From assembly GCA_029781465.1 (NCBI GenBank), contig JAKOWQ010000380.1, forward strand, positions 1 through 7,837: a stretch of 7,837 nucleotides of DNA, in the 5' to 3' direction. Shown here in pieces: positions 1 through 6,689 of this stretch (positions are counted from its first letter, which is position 1; every line of letters begins with the position of its first letter). The notes below the pieces were generated by a model. The model was not told where the DNA came from. It was given only the letters and a program-made list of their open reading frames with translations, and ran no database searches. The stretch is from Pseudomonadota bacterium. GTDB taxonomy: Bacteria; Pseudomonadota; Alphaproteobacteria; Sphingomonadales; Sphingomonadaceae. The position numbers were made by a program, and so were the translations under genes.

Positions 1-2
1 AC

Positions 3-896
3 CTGGCCTTTTCGCGGACCCAGGAATCGAGCGCCGAGGCCGCTGGCGCAACCTATCTTTCCAGGGCGGGAATTACCGGGCGCGGTTCGATCGCGTTCTT
101 CCTCAAGCTCCAGAACCTGCAATACCGCCACGGCTTCAGCCGCAACCCCGACAGCGAGTTCTATTCGACCCACCCGATGACCGCCGACCGGATTACCACC
201 CTGGAAGACAGCTACAAACAGGATCCGGCCTGGGACAAGCCCAGCAATGCCGCACTGGAGGCCCGTTTCACCCGGGTTAAGGCCAAGCTGTTCGGTTACC
301 TCGCCGAACCCGCGCTGACCCTGCAGACCTATCCGATGAGCGACCAGAGCATTCCCGCACACTATGCCCGGGCCTATGCCTTCCACAAGCAGGCGTTCCT
401 CGACAAGGCGCTGGCCGAAACCGGCGCCCTGCTCGCCCAGGCGCCGAATGATCCCTATTTCCTCGAGCTCGAGGGCCAGATCCTGCATGAGGCGGGCCGC
501 CCCGCCGATGCGCTGGCCTCGCTCAGGCGGGCAACCCAGCTGACCAACAACTCACCGCTGATCGCAACCCTGTTCGGCCATGCGCTGATCGCCACCGAGA
601 ATCCGGCCAATCTGGCCGAGGCCGAGCGCGTGCTCAAGGCTTCGGTCGCGCGCGATCGCGACAATCCGACCGCCTGGTATCTCCTGGGTGTGGTCTATGG
701 CGGCAAGGGCGATATGGCCCGGGCCCGGCTGGCGAGCGCGGAACAGCAGGCGCTACAGTGGAATTTCCCGGCCGCGCTGCAAAGCGCCGAGGCGGCGGAG
801 GCCACGCTTCCCGAAGGCTCCGCCGACTGGTTGCGGGCCCAGGACATCGCCTTTCAGGCGCGGGCGATGATTGAACGGACGAAGAAACGACGCTAG
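3..896 (+). CDS. BepA-like M48 family metalloprotease with TPR repeats, 5' end missing
   Basis: This is the C-terminal 297 residues of a zinc metalloprotease; the reading frame is open from the window edge, so the N-terminal signal and the HExxH zinc motif lie outside. Residues 4-15 of the visible part (SRTQESSAEAAG) match the M48 segment that carries the third zinc ligand, here Glu-8 (bases 24-26), followed by a YLSRAGI helix and a conserved THPMTADRI motif at bases 168-194. The C-terminal half (about bases 366-840) consists of TPR-like helix pairs, for example around HEAGRPADALASLRRA. This layout is that of BepA/YfgC, a periplasmic protease and chaperone that acts on outer-membrane protein assembly (established for E. 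coli). The next gene, a thiol oxidoreductase, starts 11 bases downstream and fits an envelope-folding context. The usual Asp four residues after the zinc-ligand Glu is Glu here. The ATG at 177 is internal, not the start. Confidence 0.85.
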   Translation: MAFSRTQESSAEAAGATYLSRAGITGRGSIAFFLKLQNLQYRHGFSRNPDSEFYSTHPMTADRITTLEDSYKQDPAWDKPSNAALEARFTRVKAKLFGYLAEPALTLQTYPMSDQSIPAHYARAYAFHKQAFLDKALAETGALLAQAPNDPYFLELEGQILHEAGRPADALASLRRATQLTNNSPLIATLFGHALIATENPANLAEAERVLKASVARDRDNPTAWYLLGVVYGGKGDMARARLASAEQQALQWNFPAALQSAEAAEATLPEGSADWLRAQDIAFQARAMIERTKKRR

Positions 897-907
897 GCGC
901 CGTAACG

Positions 908-1639
908 ATGACCCAATCACCGAAAAAATCGTCGCTGGCGCTGACCCTCGGCGGGATTGCCCTGATGCTCGCGGGCGGAGTGGCAGGCTGGCAATTCGAA
1001 CGGATGCGCGGCGCCGGGGGCGATATCGGCCCCAAGGTGCGCGAATACCTGCTCGAAAACCCCGAAGTCCTGCCAGAGGCGATGGAGCGCCTGCGCCAGA
1101 AGGAAACCGGCAAGCAGCTGGCAGCGGCGGGAGACAAGCTCTTCGCGGAGTTTCCCGGTGCGGTCCTCGGCAATCCGCAGGGCAAGGTAACCCTGGTCGA
1201 ATTCACCGATTTTGCCTGCACCTATTGCCGCGCCAGCGTGGGCGAGGTCGAGGCGCTGATCCGCGATAACCCCGATCTCAAGGTCGTGGTGCGCGAACTG
1301 CCGATTCTCTCACCCAAGAGCGCCGATGCCGCGCGCTGGGCGCTGGCCGCCGCCGAACAGGGCAAGTACCCGGCCTTTCACAAGGCCATGTTCGCTGCCG
1401 GCAAGCCCGACGACGCGACGATCGAGGCCGCCGCGCGGGTGGCGGGGCTCGATCTTGACCGCGCACGGCGCTTTATCGCCAATCCCAAGGTCGATGGCGA
1501 ACTGCGCGCCAATATCGGCCTTGCCCAGCAGCTCGGTTTCGACGGTACCCCGGCCTGGGTCGTGGGCGATCAGGCGTTGTCCGGCGCCGTCGGGCGCGAG
1601 GCCCTGGCCAAGGCAATCGCCGAGGCACGCGAATCCTAG
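908..1639 (+). CDS. DsbA/ScsC-like membrane-anchored thiol:disulfide oxidoreductase
   Basis: A 243-residue thioredoxin-fold protein. Residues 9-28 form one hydrophobic segment after a lysine-rich start, so it is either a signal anchor or a signal peptide placing the enzyme in the periplasm. Residues 40-68 (GPKVREYLLENPEVLPEAM within it) resemble the short N-terminal helical domain of ScsC/Com1-type proteins. The thioredoxin core begins near VTLVEFTDFAC, with the redox pair Cys-104 and Cys-107 in a CTYC motif, and the cis-proline loop is Thr-214/Pro-215 in FDGTPAW. The middle (about 135-200) is the helical insertion typical of DsbA. It should oxidise or shuffle disulfides in exported proteins. 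CTYC is less common than the CPHC of classical DsbA. No good Shine-Dalgarno precedes the ATG, which lies 11 bases after the protease gene, so translation may depend on that gene. The family is clear; whether it acts as oxidase or isomerase is not. Confidence 0.88.
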   Translation: MTQSPKKSSLALTLGGIALMLAGGVAGWQFERMRGAGGDIGPKVREYLLENPEVLPEAMERLRQKETGKQLAAAGDKLFAEFPGAVLGNPQGKVTLVEFTDFACTYCRASVGEVEALIRDNPDLKVVVRELPILSPKSADAARWALAAAEQGKYPAFHKAMFAAGKPDDATIEAAARVAGLDLDRARRFIANPKVDGELRANIGLAQQLGFDGTPAWVVGDQALSGAVGREALAKAIAEARES

Positions 1640-1677
1640 GATTTCGCAGCGTCGCGCTTTTCTGCTAGGTTCCGGTC

Positions 1678-2838
1678 ATGGCCGTGCTGCCCTTTCGTCC
1701 GATCCCGTTCTTCGCCAACAAGAACCGCGCGTTCTGGCGGCTTCAGGCGTTGGGCTGGGGCGGAGCTCTGCTGCTGCGCGCGATGTCCGGGCTGGCCAAC
1801 GGGCTGCCGCTTTCATTCCTCGTGCTGGTGCTGCTGGCAACGATCACCGGCTTTTCGATCACCCTGATCCTGGCGGTGATCTATCGCCAGCTGATTACCC
1901 GGCGCCCGATCATCACCTGGGGCGTCACCGCCGTGGTGCTGCCCTTCGCCGTGGCGCTCTATGCCTTTGTCGATGCCTGGGTGAACGGGCTCTATGCGGG
2001 CGATGCCAGCGCGGGTTTCGCCCAGCGCTTCATCGGGCTGTTCTACCTTGACCTGACCCTGCTCGGCGCCTGGTCGGCGCTGTATTATGCGATCAATTTC
2101 TTCCTCCAGATCGAGGAACAGAACGATCAGCTGATGCGGCTGGAAAGCCAGGCCACCCAGGCCCAGCTCGCGATGCTGCGCTATCAGCTCAACCCGCACT
2201 TCCTGTTCAACACCCTCAACTCCATCTCCACCCTGGTGCTGCTCAAGCAGACCGAACCAGCCAATGCCATGCTCAGCCGGCTGTCCTCGTTCCTGCGCTA
2301 CACCCTGGTCAACGAGCCGACCGGCCGCGTGACCGTGGCCCAGGAGATCGAGACGCTCAAACTCTACCTCGACATCGAGCGGATGCGCTTCGAGGAGCGG
2401 CTTCGCACCGCGTTCCGGATCGATCCCGCCACCGAACAGGCGCTGCTGCCCTCGCTGCTGCTCCAGCCGCTGGTCGAAAATGCGATCAAATATGCGGTCA
2501 GCCCGCAAGAGGCCGGGGCCGAGATTACCATCGCCGCGCAGCTCGTCGGCCCCAACCTTCGCATCACCGTCTCCGATACCGGGCCGGGATTGCAAACCGC
2601 CTCGGCCAGCAACAGACTGAGCGGCGTGACTTTCGACGGAGGTGAACAGGTTTCGACGGGCGTCGGCCTCGCGAATATCCGCGACCGGCTGGCCCAGGCC
2701 TATGGCGAAAACCATCGCTTCGAGACGATGGAGCCCCCCGAGGGAGGGTTTGCCGTGCTGATCGAACTGCCTTTCGAGCGCCGCGAAGCGGTGCCCTTCC
2801 CCACTCCCGCCGAGCGGCGCCCAGCGCTGGCCGGCTGA
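1678..2838 (+). CDS. LytS/YehU-type sensor histidine kinase
   Basis: A 386-residue integral-membrane kinase of the His_kinase (LytS/YehU) family. The N-terminal 145 residues are hydrophobic, with about four membrane segments (roughly 24-40, 46-69, 78-101, 118-143) and no large periplasmic domain, so the signal is probably sensed within or at the membrane. A short coiled linker (144-165) leads to the phosphoacceptor motif QLNPHFLFNTLNS with His-174. The ATPase part shows the N box LLQPLVENAIKYA (Asn-268), the G1 box SDTGPGL (Asp-300) and the G2 box TGVGLANIRDRL (327-338). All key catalytic residues are present, so it should be active. Its response regulator follows after 15 bases, which gives a complete LytS/LytTR two-component system. 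The signal and targets cannot be read from the sequence. The ATG at 1678 has only a weak AGG upstream. The C-terminal tail (366-386) is proline- and arginine-rich and probably disordered. Confidence 0.93.
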   Translation: MAVLPFRPIPFFANKNRAFWRLQALGWGGALLLRAMSGLANGLPLSFLVLVLLATITGFSITLILAVIYRQLITRRPIITWGVTAVVLPFAVALYAFVDAWVNGLYAGDASAGFAQRFIGLFYLDLTLLGAWSALYYAINFFLQIEEQNDQLMRLESQATQAQLAMLRYQLNPHFLFNTLNSISTLVLLKQTEPANAMLSRLSSFLRYTLVNEPTGRVTVAQEIETLKLYLDIERMRFEERLRTAFRIDPATEQALLPSLLLQPLVENAIKYAVSPQEAGAEITIAAQLVGPNLRITVSDTGPGLQTASASNRLSGVTFDGGEQVSTGVGLANIRDRLAQAYGENHRFETMEPPEGGFAVLIELPFERREAVPFPTPAERRPALAG

Positions 2839-2853
2839 CCGAGAGATCTGTCC

Positions 2854-3648
2854 ATGACCATCCGCACGATCATCGTCGACGACGAAAAGCTCGCCATTCA
2901 GGGTTTGCAGCTGCGGCTTGAGAAATTCCCCGACGTCGAAGTGATCGACACCTGCTCGAACGGGCGCGAGGCGATCCGCAAGATCAAGACCGAAAAGCCC
3001 GATCTGGTGTTCCTGGATATCCAGATGCCCGGCTTTGACGGCTTTTCGGTTGTCAAGGGGATCATGGAGATCGAGCCGCCACTGATCGTCTTCGTTACCG
3101 CCTATCAGGAACACGCGGTGCGCGCGTTCGAGGCGAACGCGGTCAACTACCTGATGAAGCCGGTCGACGAGGACAAGCTGGCCGACACGATGGAGCGGGT
3201 GCGCACCCGCCTGGCCGAAAAGCATGCCGCCGAAGAGGCCGAAAAGCTCAAGCACGTGCTGGCCGAGGTTGCCCCCGACGCGATCGAGGCGATGCCCGAC
3301 GAGGGCGAGGCGACCGGGCGCTACGAAAGGCTTATCAACATCAAGGATCGCGGGCAGATCTTCCGGGTCGATGTCGATTCGATCGAGCGGATCGAGGCGG
3401 CAGGCGATTACATGTGCATCTACACCGCCGACAACAGCCTGATCCTGCGCGAAACGATGAAGGACCTGGAACGCAGACTAGATCCGCGGGTGTTCCAGCG
3501 GGTGCACCGTAGCTGGATCGTCAATCTCAACCAGGTTCGCCAGGTCAAGCCGCACACCAACGGGGAATGCTTCCTGGTGCTGGAAAGCGGCGCCGACGTG
3601 AAGGTAAGCCGCTCGTACCGCGACGTGGTCGCGCGCTTCGTGCACTGA
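2854..3648 (+). CDS. LytTR-family DNA-binding response regulator
   Basis: A 264-residue cytoplasmic response regulator. The receiver domain spans about residues 3-120 and has the acidic pair Asp-9/Asp-10, the phosphoacceptor Asp-55 in FLDIQMPG, Thr-82 and the conserved Lys-102 in LMKPVD. A charged Glu/Ala/Lys linker (120-158) probably forms a helix. The LytTR DNA-binding domain covers about 160-264 and includes the hallmark VHRSWIVNLNQV (217-228). On phosphorylation by the kinase encoded 15 bases upstream it should dimerise and bind paired direct repeats in target promoters, as AgrA/LytR-type proteins do. A GAGAG sequence at 2841-2845 is a plausible ribosome binding site for the ATG at 2854. 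The nadC gene follows after only 7 bases, so the regulator is co-transcribed with a metabolic gene. No LytTR-type repeat was recognised inside the window, and its targets are unknown. Confidence 0.94.
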   Translation: MTIRTIIVDDEKLAIQGLQLRLEKFPDVEVIDTCSNGREAIRKIKTEKPDLVFLDIQMPGFDGFSVVKGIMEIEPPLIVFVTAYQEHAVRAFEANAVNYLMKPVDEDKLADTMERVRTRLAEKHAAEEAEKLKHVLAEVAPDAIEAMPDEGEATGRYERLINIKDRGQIFRVDVDSIERIEAAGDYMCIYTADNSLILRETMKDLERRLDPRVFQRVHRSWIVNLNQVRQVKPHTNGECFLVLESGADVKVSRSYRDVVARFVH

Positions 3649-3650
3649 GG
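3646..3650 (+). promoter_or_regulatory. Ribosome binding site of nadC overlapping the regulator stop codon
   Basis: The bases TGAGG combine the TGA stop of the response regulator with the GAGG core of a Shine-Dalgarno sequence, five bases before the nadC ATG at 3656. This arrangement fixes the nadC start and makes reuse of terminating ribosomes likely. Confidence 0.6.
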
Positions 3651-3655
3651 CGGCG

Positions 3656-4516
3656 ATGGCGGGCTGGGCAATCGAGGGTTTCGACCTCGCGCGGTTTGTG
3701 CGCGCCACGCTCGATGAGGATCTGGGCGCCGGGCTGCCCGGCGGCGGGCACGATGTCACCAGCGAAAGCGTGATTCCCGCTGAAGCCCGATTTTCGGGGG
3801 TGATGGACACCCGCGATGCGATCGTGGTGGCCGGACTGCCGATCGCCGAAGCCTTTTTCCGCGCGCTCGACCCCGCGATGGAGATCGAGGTGCTGGTCGA
3901 GGAAGGGGCAAGGGTGCCCGCCGGGACCGACCTGATGCGCCTTTCTGGCAATGCCCGGGCGATGCTCACCGCCGAACGCTCGGCGCTCAACACCGTGCAG
4001 CATCTTTCCGGCATCGCCACGATGACCCGCGCCTATGTCGATGCCATGGCCGGAAACGCCATCCTGCTCGATACCCGCAAGACCATTCCCGGGCTACGCC
4101 ACCTTGAGAAATACGCCACCCGGATGGGCGGGGCCAGGAACCATCGCATGGGGCTGTGGGACGCGGCGATGATCAAGGACAACCATGTGCTGGTGGCCGG
4201 CGATGTCGGTGAAGCCGTCCGCCGCGCGCGCGATGCCGGGGTGACGAACATCATCTGCGAGGTTGACCGGATCGGGCAGATCGAACCAGCACTGGCGGCG
4301 GGGGCCAGCCACCTGCTGCTCGACAATATGGACGTCCCCACCCTGCGCGAAGCCGTGGCGCTGATCGCGGGGCGCGTACCTTGCGAAGCCTCGGGCGGAG
4401 TGCGGCTCGATTCCATCGGCGCGATTGCCGCCACGGGGGTGACCTACGTATCGGTCGGCCGCCTCACCCAAAGCGCCCCCGCCGCCGACATCGGACTGGA
4501 TTTCACCCCGCTATGA
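3656..4516 (+). CDS. nadC: Nicotinate-nucleotide pyrophosphorylase (carboxylating), quinolinate phosphoribosyltransferase
   Basis: NadC converts quinolinate and phosphoribosyl pyrophosphate into nicotinate mononucleotide, CO2 and pyrophosphate, the step where de novo synthesis enters the NAD pathway; it is cytoplasmic. The 286-residue length is normal for the family. The N-terminal domain (about 8-120) ends in RSALNTVQHLSGIAT. The barrel domain carries the substrate-binding motifs LLDTRKTIPGLRHLEKYA (137-154), GGARNHRMGL (158-167), IKDNH (173-177), EVD (202-204), LLDNM (221-225), EASGGV (244-249) and the C-terminal VGRLTQSAPAADIGLDF. No key residue appears to be missing. The start is supported by a TGAGG Shine-Dalgarno at 3646-3650 that overlaps the stop of the preceding regulator gene. 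The stop overlaps the start of the RNase T2 gene. nadA and nadB are not in the window, so this nadC is separated from at least its immediate pathway partners. Confidence 0.97.
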   Translation: MAGWAIEGFDLARFVRATLDEDLGAGLPGGGHDVTSESVIPAEARFSGVMDTRDAIVVAGLPIAEAFFRALDPAMEIEVLVEEGARVPAGTDLMRLSGNARAMLTAERSALNTVQHLSGIATMTRAYVDAMAGNAILLDTRKTIPGLRHLEKYATRMGGARNHRMGLWDAAMIKDNHVLVAGDVGEAVRRARDAGVTNIICEVDRIGQIEPALAAGASHLLLDNMDVPTLREAVALIAGRVPCEASGGVRLDSIGAIAATGVTYVSVGRLTQSAPAADIGLDFTPL

Positions 4517-5211
4517 TCCGCTTTGGTCTGGCTCTTGCCGCGCTTGCCCTCTCCGCGCCAGCGCTCGCCCAGGCCTACCAGTGCCGGGTGCCCGAGCAGA
4601 TCGCGCTTCCGGCACCGGTCCAGCCCGATGGGCCCACGGTGCGCGGGGCGATCACCGGTTATACCCTGGCGCTGTCCTGGTCCCCCGAATACTGCCGGGG
4701 CAAGGCGGGACAGGCCAACGATTACCAATGCGGCGGCGGGATCGGACGGTTCGGTTTCGTGCTCCATGGCCTCTGGCCCGATGCGCGGGGGCGGGCGCCG
4801 CAGTGGTGCGCGCTTGCCCCCCGCCCCAGCGCCGAAGATCTCAAGGCCAATCTGTGCATGACCCCGGTGCCCTGGCTGCTCGAGCACGAATGGGCCAAGC
4901 ACGGCAGTTGCATGGCCAAGACCCCGCGTGACTATTTCGCCGCCGAACAACGCCTGTGGCAGGGCCTGACCATGCCCGACGCCGATCGGCTTTCGCGCAG
5001 GAAGGGGCTCACCGCGGGCGATCTGCGCGCCGCCTTTGCCCAGCTCAACCCGGGGATTCCCGCGTCATCGATCGGTCTTCTGGTCAGCAACGGCGGCTGG
5101 CTGCGCGAAGTGCGGGTCTGCTATTCGGCGGCGATGAGGCCCGCCGCTTGCAGCAAGCGCACCTATGGGCCGAAAAACGCCGTCCCGCTCAAGATCTGGC
5201 GCGGACTCTAG
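4513..5211 (+). CDS. Secreted RNase T2 family ribonuclease
   Basis: A 232-residue endoribonuclease that should cleave single-stranded RNA through a 2',3'-cyclic phosphate intermediate, outside the cytoplasm. Residues 1-21 form a typical Sec signal peptide (MIRFGL, hydrophobic core, cleavage after ALAQA). Both family active-site segments are present: CAS1 as FVLHGLWPD with His-85, and CAS2 as HEWAKHGSC with His-125, Glu-126, Lys-129 and His-130. The mature part contains eight cysteines (24, 61, 73, 99, 115, 133, 203, 213), an even number consistent with up to four disulfides. The frame stays open upstream to an ATG at 4381, but that part lies over nadC; the ATG at 4513 gives a clean signal peptide and overlaps the nadC TGA as ATGA, implying translational coupling. 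Its role could be RNA scavenging for nucleotides or phosphate; this is inference. The gene ends tail-to-tail with the cytochrome gene. Confidence 0.92.
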   Translation: MIRFGLALAALALSAPALAQAYQCRVPEQIALPAPVQPDGPTVRGAITGYTLALSWSPEYCRGKAGQANDYQCGGGIGRFGFVLHGLWPDARGRAPQWCALAPRPSAEDLKANLCMTPVPWLLEHEWAKHGSCMAKTPRDYFAAEQRLWQGLTMPDADRLSRRKGLTAGDLRAAFAQLNPGIPASSIGLLVSNGGWLREVRVCYSAAMRPAACSKRTYGPKNAVPLKIWRGL

Positions 5212-6194
5212 CGCTTTTCGCCCTTGCCCGCCCGCATCGGTGCGAACGGGCCATACTTGTGCTGCTGCGCGCTGAAACTGTCGGCATAGGGCCCGAAGGG
5301 CGCATCGAGCGGCTTTTCGCTGCGTACCGGATAATCGGCCTCCAGCCCCGGCATCTGCGGGCGCGGCTGCGAATTGATGAAGGCGGCAACATCCCAGGCA
5401 TCCTCAAGCGAAAGCACCGGGGCTTTCCAGGTGGTGCCGTGGGGCATGTTGGCGCGGATGAAGTTGGCGGCGGTGATCAGCCGGGCCATGCCCGCTCCGC
5501 TGTTGAAACTGTCTGCCCCCCACAGCGGTGGGTAGACATAGCCGGGCGCCTGATCGCCCGCTTGCGCGCGCAGGCCTTGTCCGTCGAGCCCGTGGCATCC
5601 GGCGCAGCTCTGGGTGAAAACCCGGCCCCCGCGCACCGGATCGGCGGCGCGGGTCAGCTCGTCCATCTTGCCCGCCCCGCGCCCGAAGGTCTTGGCGCCA
5701 GGCGCGGTGCCCGAGGACAGAAACCGCAGATAGGCGACGATCGCCGTCATTTCGGGGCCGTCCGGCGGCAGCGCGCGCCCGTTCATCGAACGCGCCATGC
5801 AGCCGTTGACCCGCTCCTCGATCGTGCCGATCCGGCCCTCGCGGGGGCGATAGTTGGGGAAGTCGGCATAGACCCCGACCAGCGGCAACCCGAACTGCTT
5901 GGTTCCGCCGGCAATGTGGCAGGACTGGCAGTTGAGATTGTTTCCGGCAAAGCGCCGTGCCGGGTCTGCGGCCTGCGGTCCGATCAGCCGCGCGGTATGG
6001 ATCACCAGATCCCGCCCCTGCCGGACGCTGCGCCCCAGCGGGCTGTCGGGCAGGGCATCGACATCGGGGACGGTCCAGGCTTTGCCGGTGGCCGGGTCCG
6101 GTCCGCCGCCAGCGGAACGAAGGCTCCAACCGAGCAGCCCCGCACCAAGGGCGATGGCAAGCCCAAGCACGGCCAGGATCGCGCGCTGGCTCAT
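5208..6194 (-). CDS. Diheme cytochrome c, TsdA-like (thiosulfate dehydrogenase family)
   Basis: A 328-residue exported or membrane-anchored cytochrome. Residues 4-23 are a hydrophobic signal or anchor. Two c-type heme sites are visible, CQSCH (89-93) and CAGCH (197-201). The first domain has FAGNNLNCQSCH, then VGVYADFPNYRPREGRIGTIEERVNGCMARSMNG, a pattern like that of TsdA/SoxA-type cytochromes; Cys-132 in this stretch lies where TsdA carries the cysteine ligand of heme 1 (alignment from memory). The second domain has Met-250 in ANMPHG as a likely axial ligand of heme 2. TsdA oxidises two thiosulfate to tetrathionate, or the reverse. A perfect AAGGAGG at 6208-6202, seven bases upstream, fixes the ATG at 6194, which overlaps the tadA stop as ATGA; the longer open frame to 6416 lies over tadA and is rejected. 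No sox gene or TsdB partner is in view. 'Diheme cytochrome c' is secure; thiosulfate as substrate is inference. Confidence 0.88.
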   Translation of the reverse strand: MSQRAILAVLGLAIALGAGLLGWSLRSAGGGPDPATGKAWTVPDVDALPDSPLGRSVRQGRDLVIHTARLIGPQAADPARRFAGNNLNCQSCHIAGGTKQFGLPLVGVYADFPNYRPREGRIGTIEERVNGCMARSMNGRALPPDGPEMTAIVAYLRFLSSGTAPGAKTFGRGAGKMDELTRAADPVRGGRVFTQSCAGCHGLDGQGLRAQAGDQAPGYVYPPLWGADSFNSGAGMARLITAANFIRANMPHGTTWKAPVLSLEDAWDVAAFINSQPRPQMPGLEADYPVRSEKPLDAPFGPYADSFSAQQHKYGPFAPMRAGKGEKR

Positions 6195-6667
6195 CCCCTG
6201 GCCTCCTTGCCGGGGCGCCGCGCGGCGAAAAATTCGCGCAAGATCCCGCCCGCGTCCTCTTTCCCGATCCCGGAATAGACCTCGGGCTTGTGGAGCGACT
6301 GTTCGTGCTCGAACACCCGCGCGCCGTGCTCCACCGCACCCCCCTTGGGATCGCTGGCTGCGTAATAGAGCCGCGCGATCCGGGCGTGGGCAATCGCTCC
6401 GGCACACATCGCGCAAGGCTCAAGCGTAACCCAGAGCTCGCAGCCATCGAGTCGCTCGTTGCCCAGCTTCGCCGCGGCCGCGCGAATCGCCAGCACTTCG
6501 GCATGGGCGGTCGGATCGTTGCGGGCGCGCGGCGCATTGTGGGCGCTTGCGACAACCACGCCGTCCTTGACCACGACCGCACCGATCGGCACTTCCCCGA
6601 CGGATTCGCCCAGCCGTGCCTGCGCGATCGCCTCGCGCATCGGTTCGGGAAGGGGCCAGCGCTTCAT
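6191..6667 (-). CDS. tadA: tRNA-specific adenosine deaminase (A34 to inosine)
   Basis: A 158-residue cytidine/deoxycytidylate-deaminase-fold enzyme. TadA deaminates the wobble adenosine of tRNA-Arg(ACG) to inosine in the cytoplasm and is normally essential. Zinc and catalytic residues are all present: His-55 and Glu-57 in PTAHAEVLAI, and Cys-85 and Cys-88 in TLEPCAMCAGAI. The substrate-side motifs GEVPIGAVVV (24-33) and HNAPRARNDPTAHAE (43-57) match TadA. The C-terminal part is more variable. The ATG at 6667 was chosen because the domain starts a few residues later; no good Shine-Dalgarno precedes it, and a TTG seven codons upstream is an alternative. The open frame extends to 7069 but that part is antisense to rpmB. 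A related guanine deaminase-type protein is a weaker alternative. The gene is divergent from rpmB and overlaps the downstream cytochrome by four bases. Confidence 0.92.
   Translation of the reverse strand: MKRWPLPEPMREAIAQARLGESVGEVPIGAVVVKDGVVVASAHNAPRARNDPTAHAEVLAIRAAAAKLGNERLDGCELWVTLEPCAMCAGAIAHARIARLYYAASDPKGGAVEHGARVFEHEQSLHKPEVYSGIGKEDAGGILREFFAARRPGKEARG
6202..6208 (-). promoter_or_regulatory. Consensus Shine-Dalgarno of the cytochrome gene inside tadA
   Basis: Read on the minus strand, bases 6208-6202 are AAGGAGG, a full match to the anti-Shine-Dalgarno, seven bases before the ATG at 6194. It lies within the last codons of tadA (Lys-Glu-Ala). This decides the cytochrome start and suggests the cytochrome is translated strongly and partly independently of tadA. 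Confidence 0.85.
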
Positions 6668-6689
6668 CTTGGCGGGAGTGGCCTTCAAT

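Noticed and set aside
1640..1677. Possible promoter in the 38-base gap before the kinase gene (TAGGTT near 1666).
   Set aside because: No convincing -35 with correct spacing, and transcription would start almost at the ATG; not enough to annotate.
1813..3255. A 480-codon open frame on the minus strand opposite the kinase and regulator genes.
   Set aside because: It is antisense to two genes with complete catalytic motifs, its translation is low-complexity (rich in Gly, Leu, Asp, His, Gln) with no recognisable domain, and long antisense frames are expected at this GC content.
4381..4512. Upstream extension of the RNase T2 frame to an ATG inside nadC.
   Set aside because: The extension would bury the signal peptide; the ATG at 4513 gives a standard Sec signal and the common ATGA overlap.
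5199..5218. GCGC-8-GCGC followed by TTTT at the end of the RNase T2 gene, as a possible terminator.
   Set aside because: A four-base stem with an eight-base loop is too weak to call, and such pairs are frequent in GC-rich DNA.
4956..6278. A 440-codon plus-strand frame antisense to the cytochrome gene.
   Set aside because: The opposite strand encodes two heme motifs, a signal segment and a perfect ribosome binding site; the plus-strand translation has no domain and is Arg/Gly/Ala-rich.
5404..6582. A second minus-strand frame of 392 codons overlapping the cytochrome and tadA.
   Set aside because: It is in a shifted frame relative to both real genes and gives an Arg/Pro/Gly-rich translation without motifs. 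I also found no sign of a frameshift joining it to either gene.
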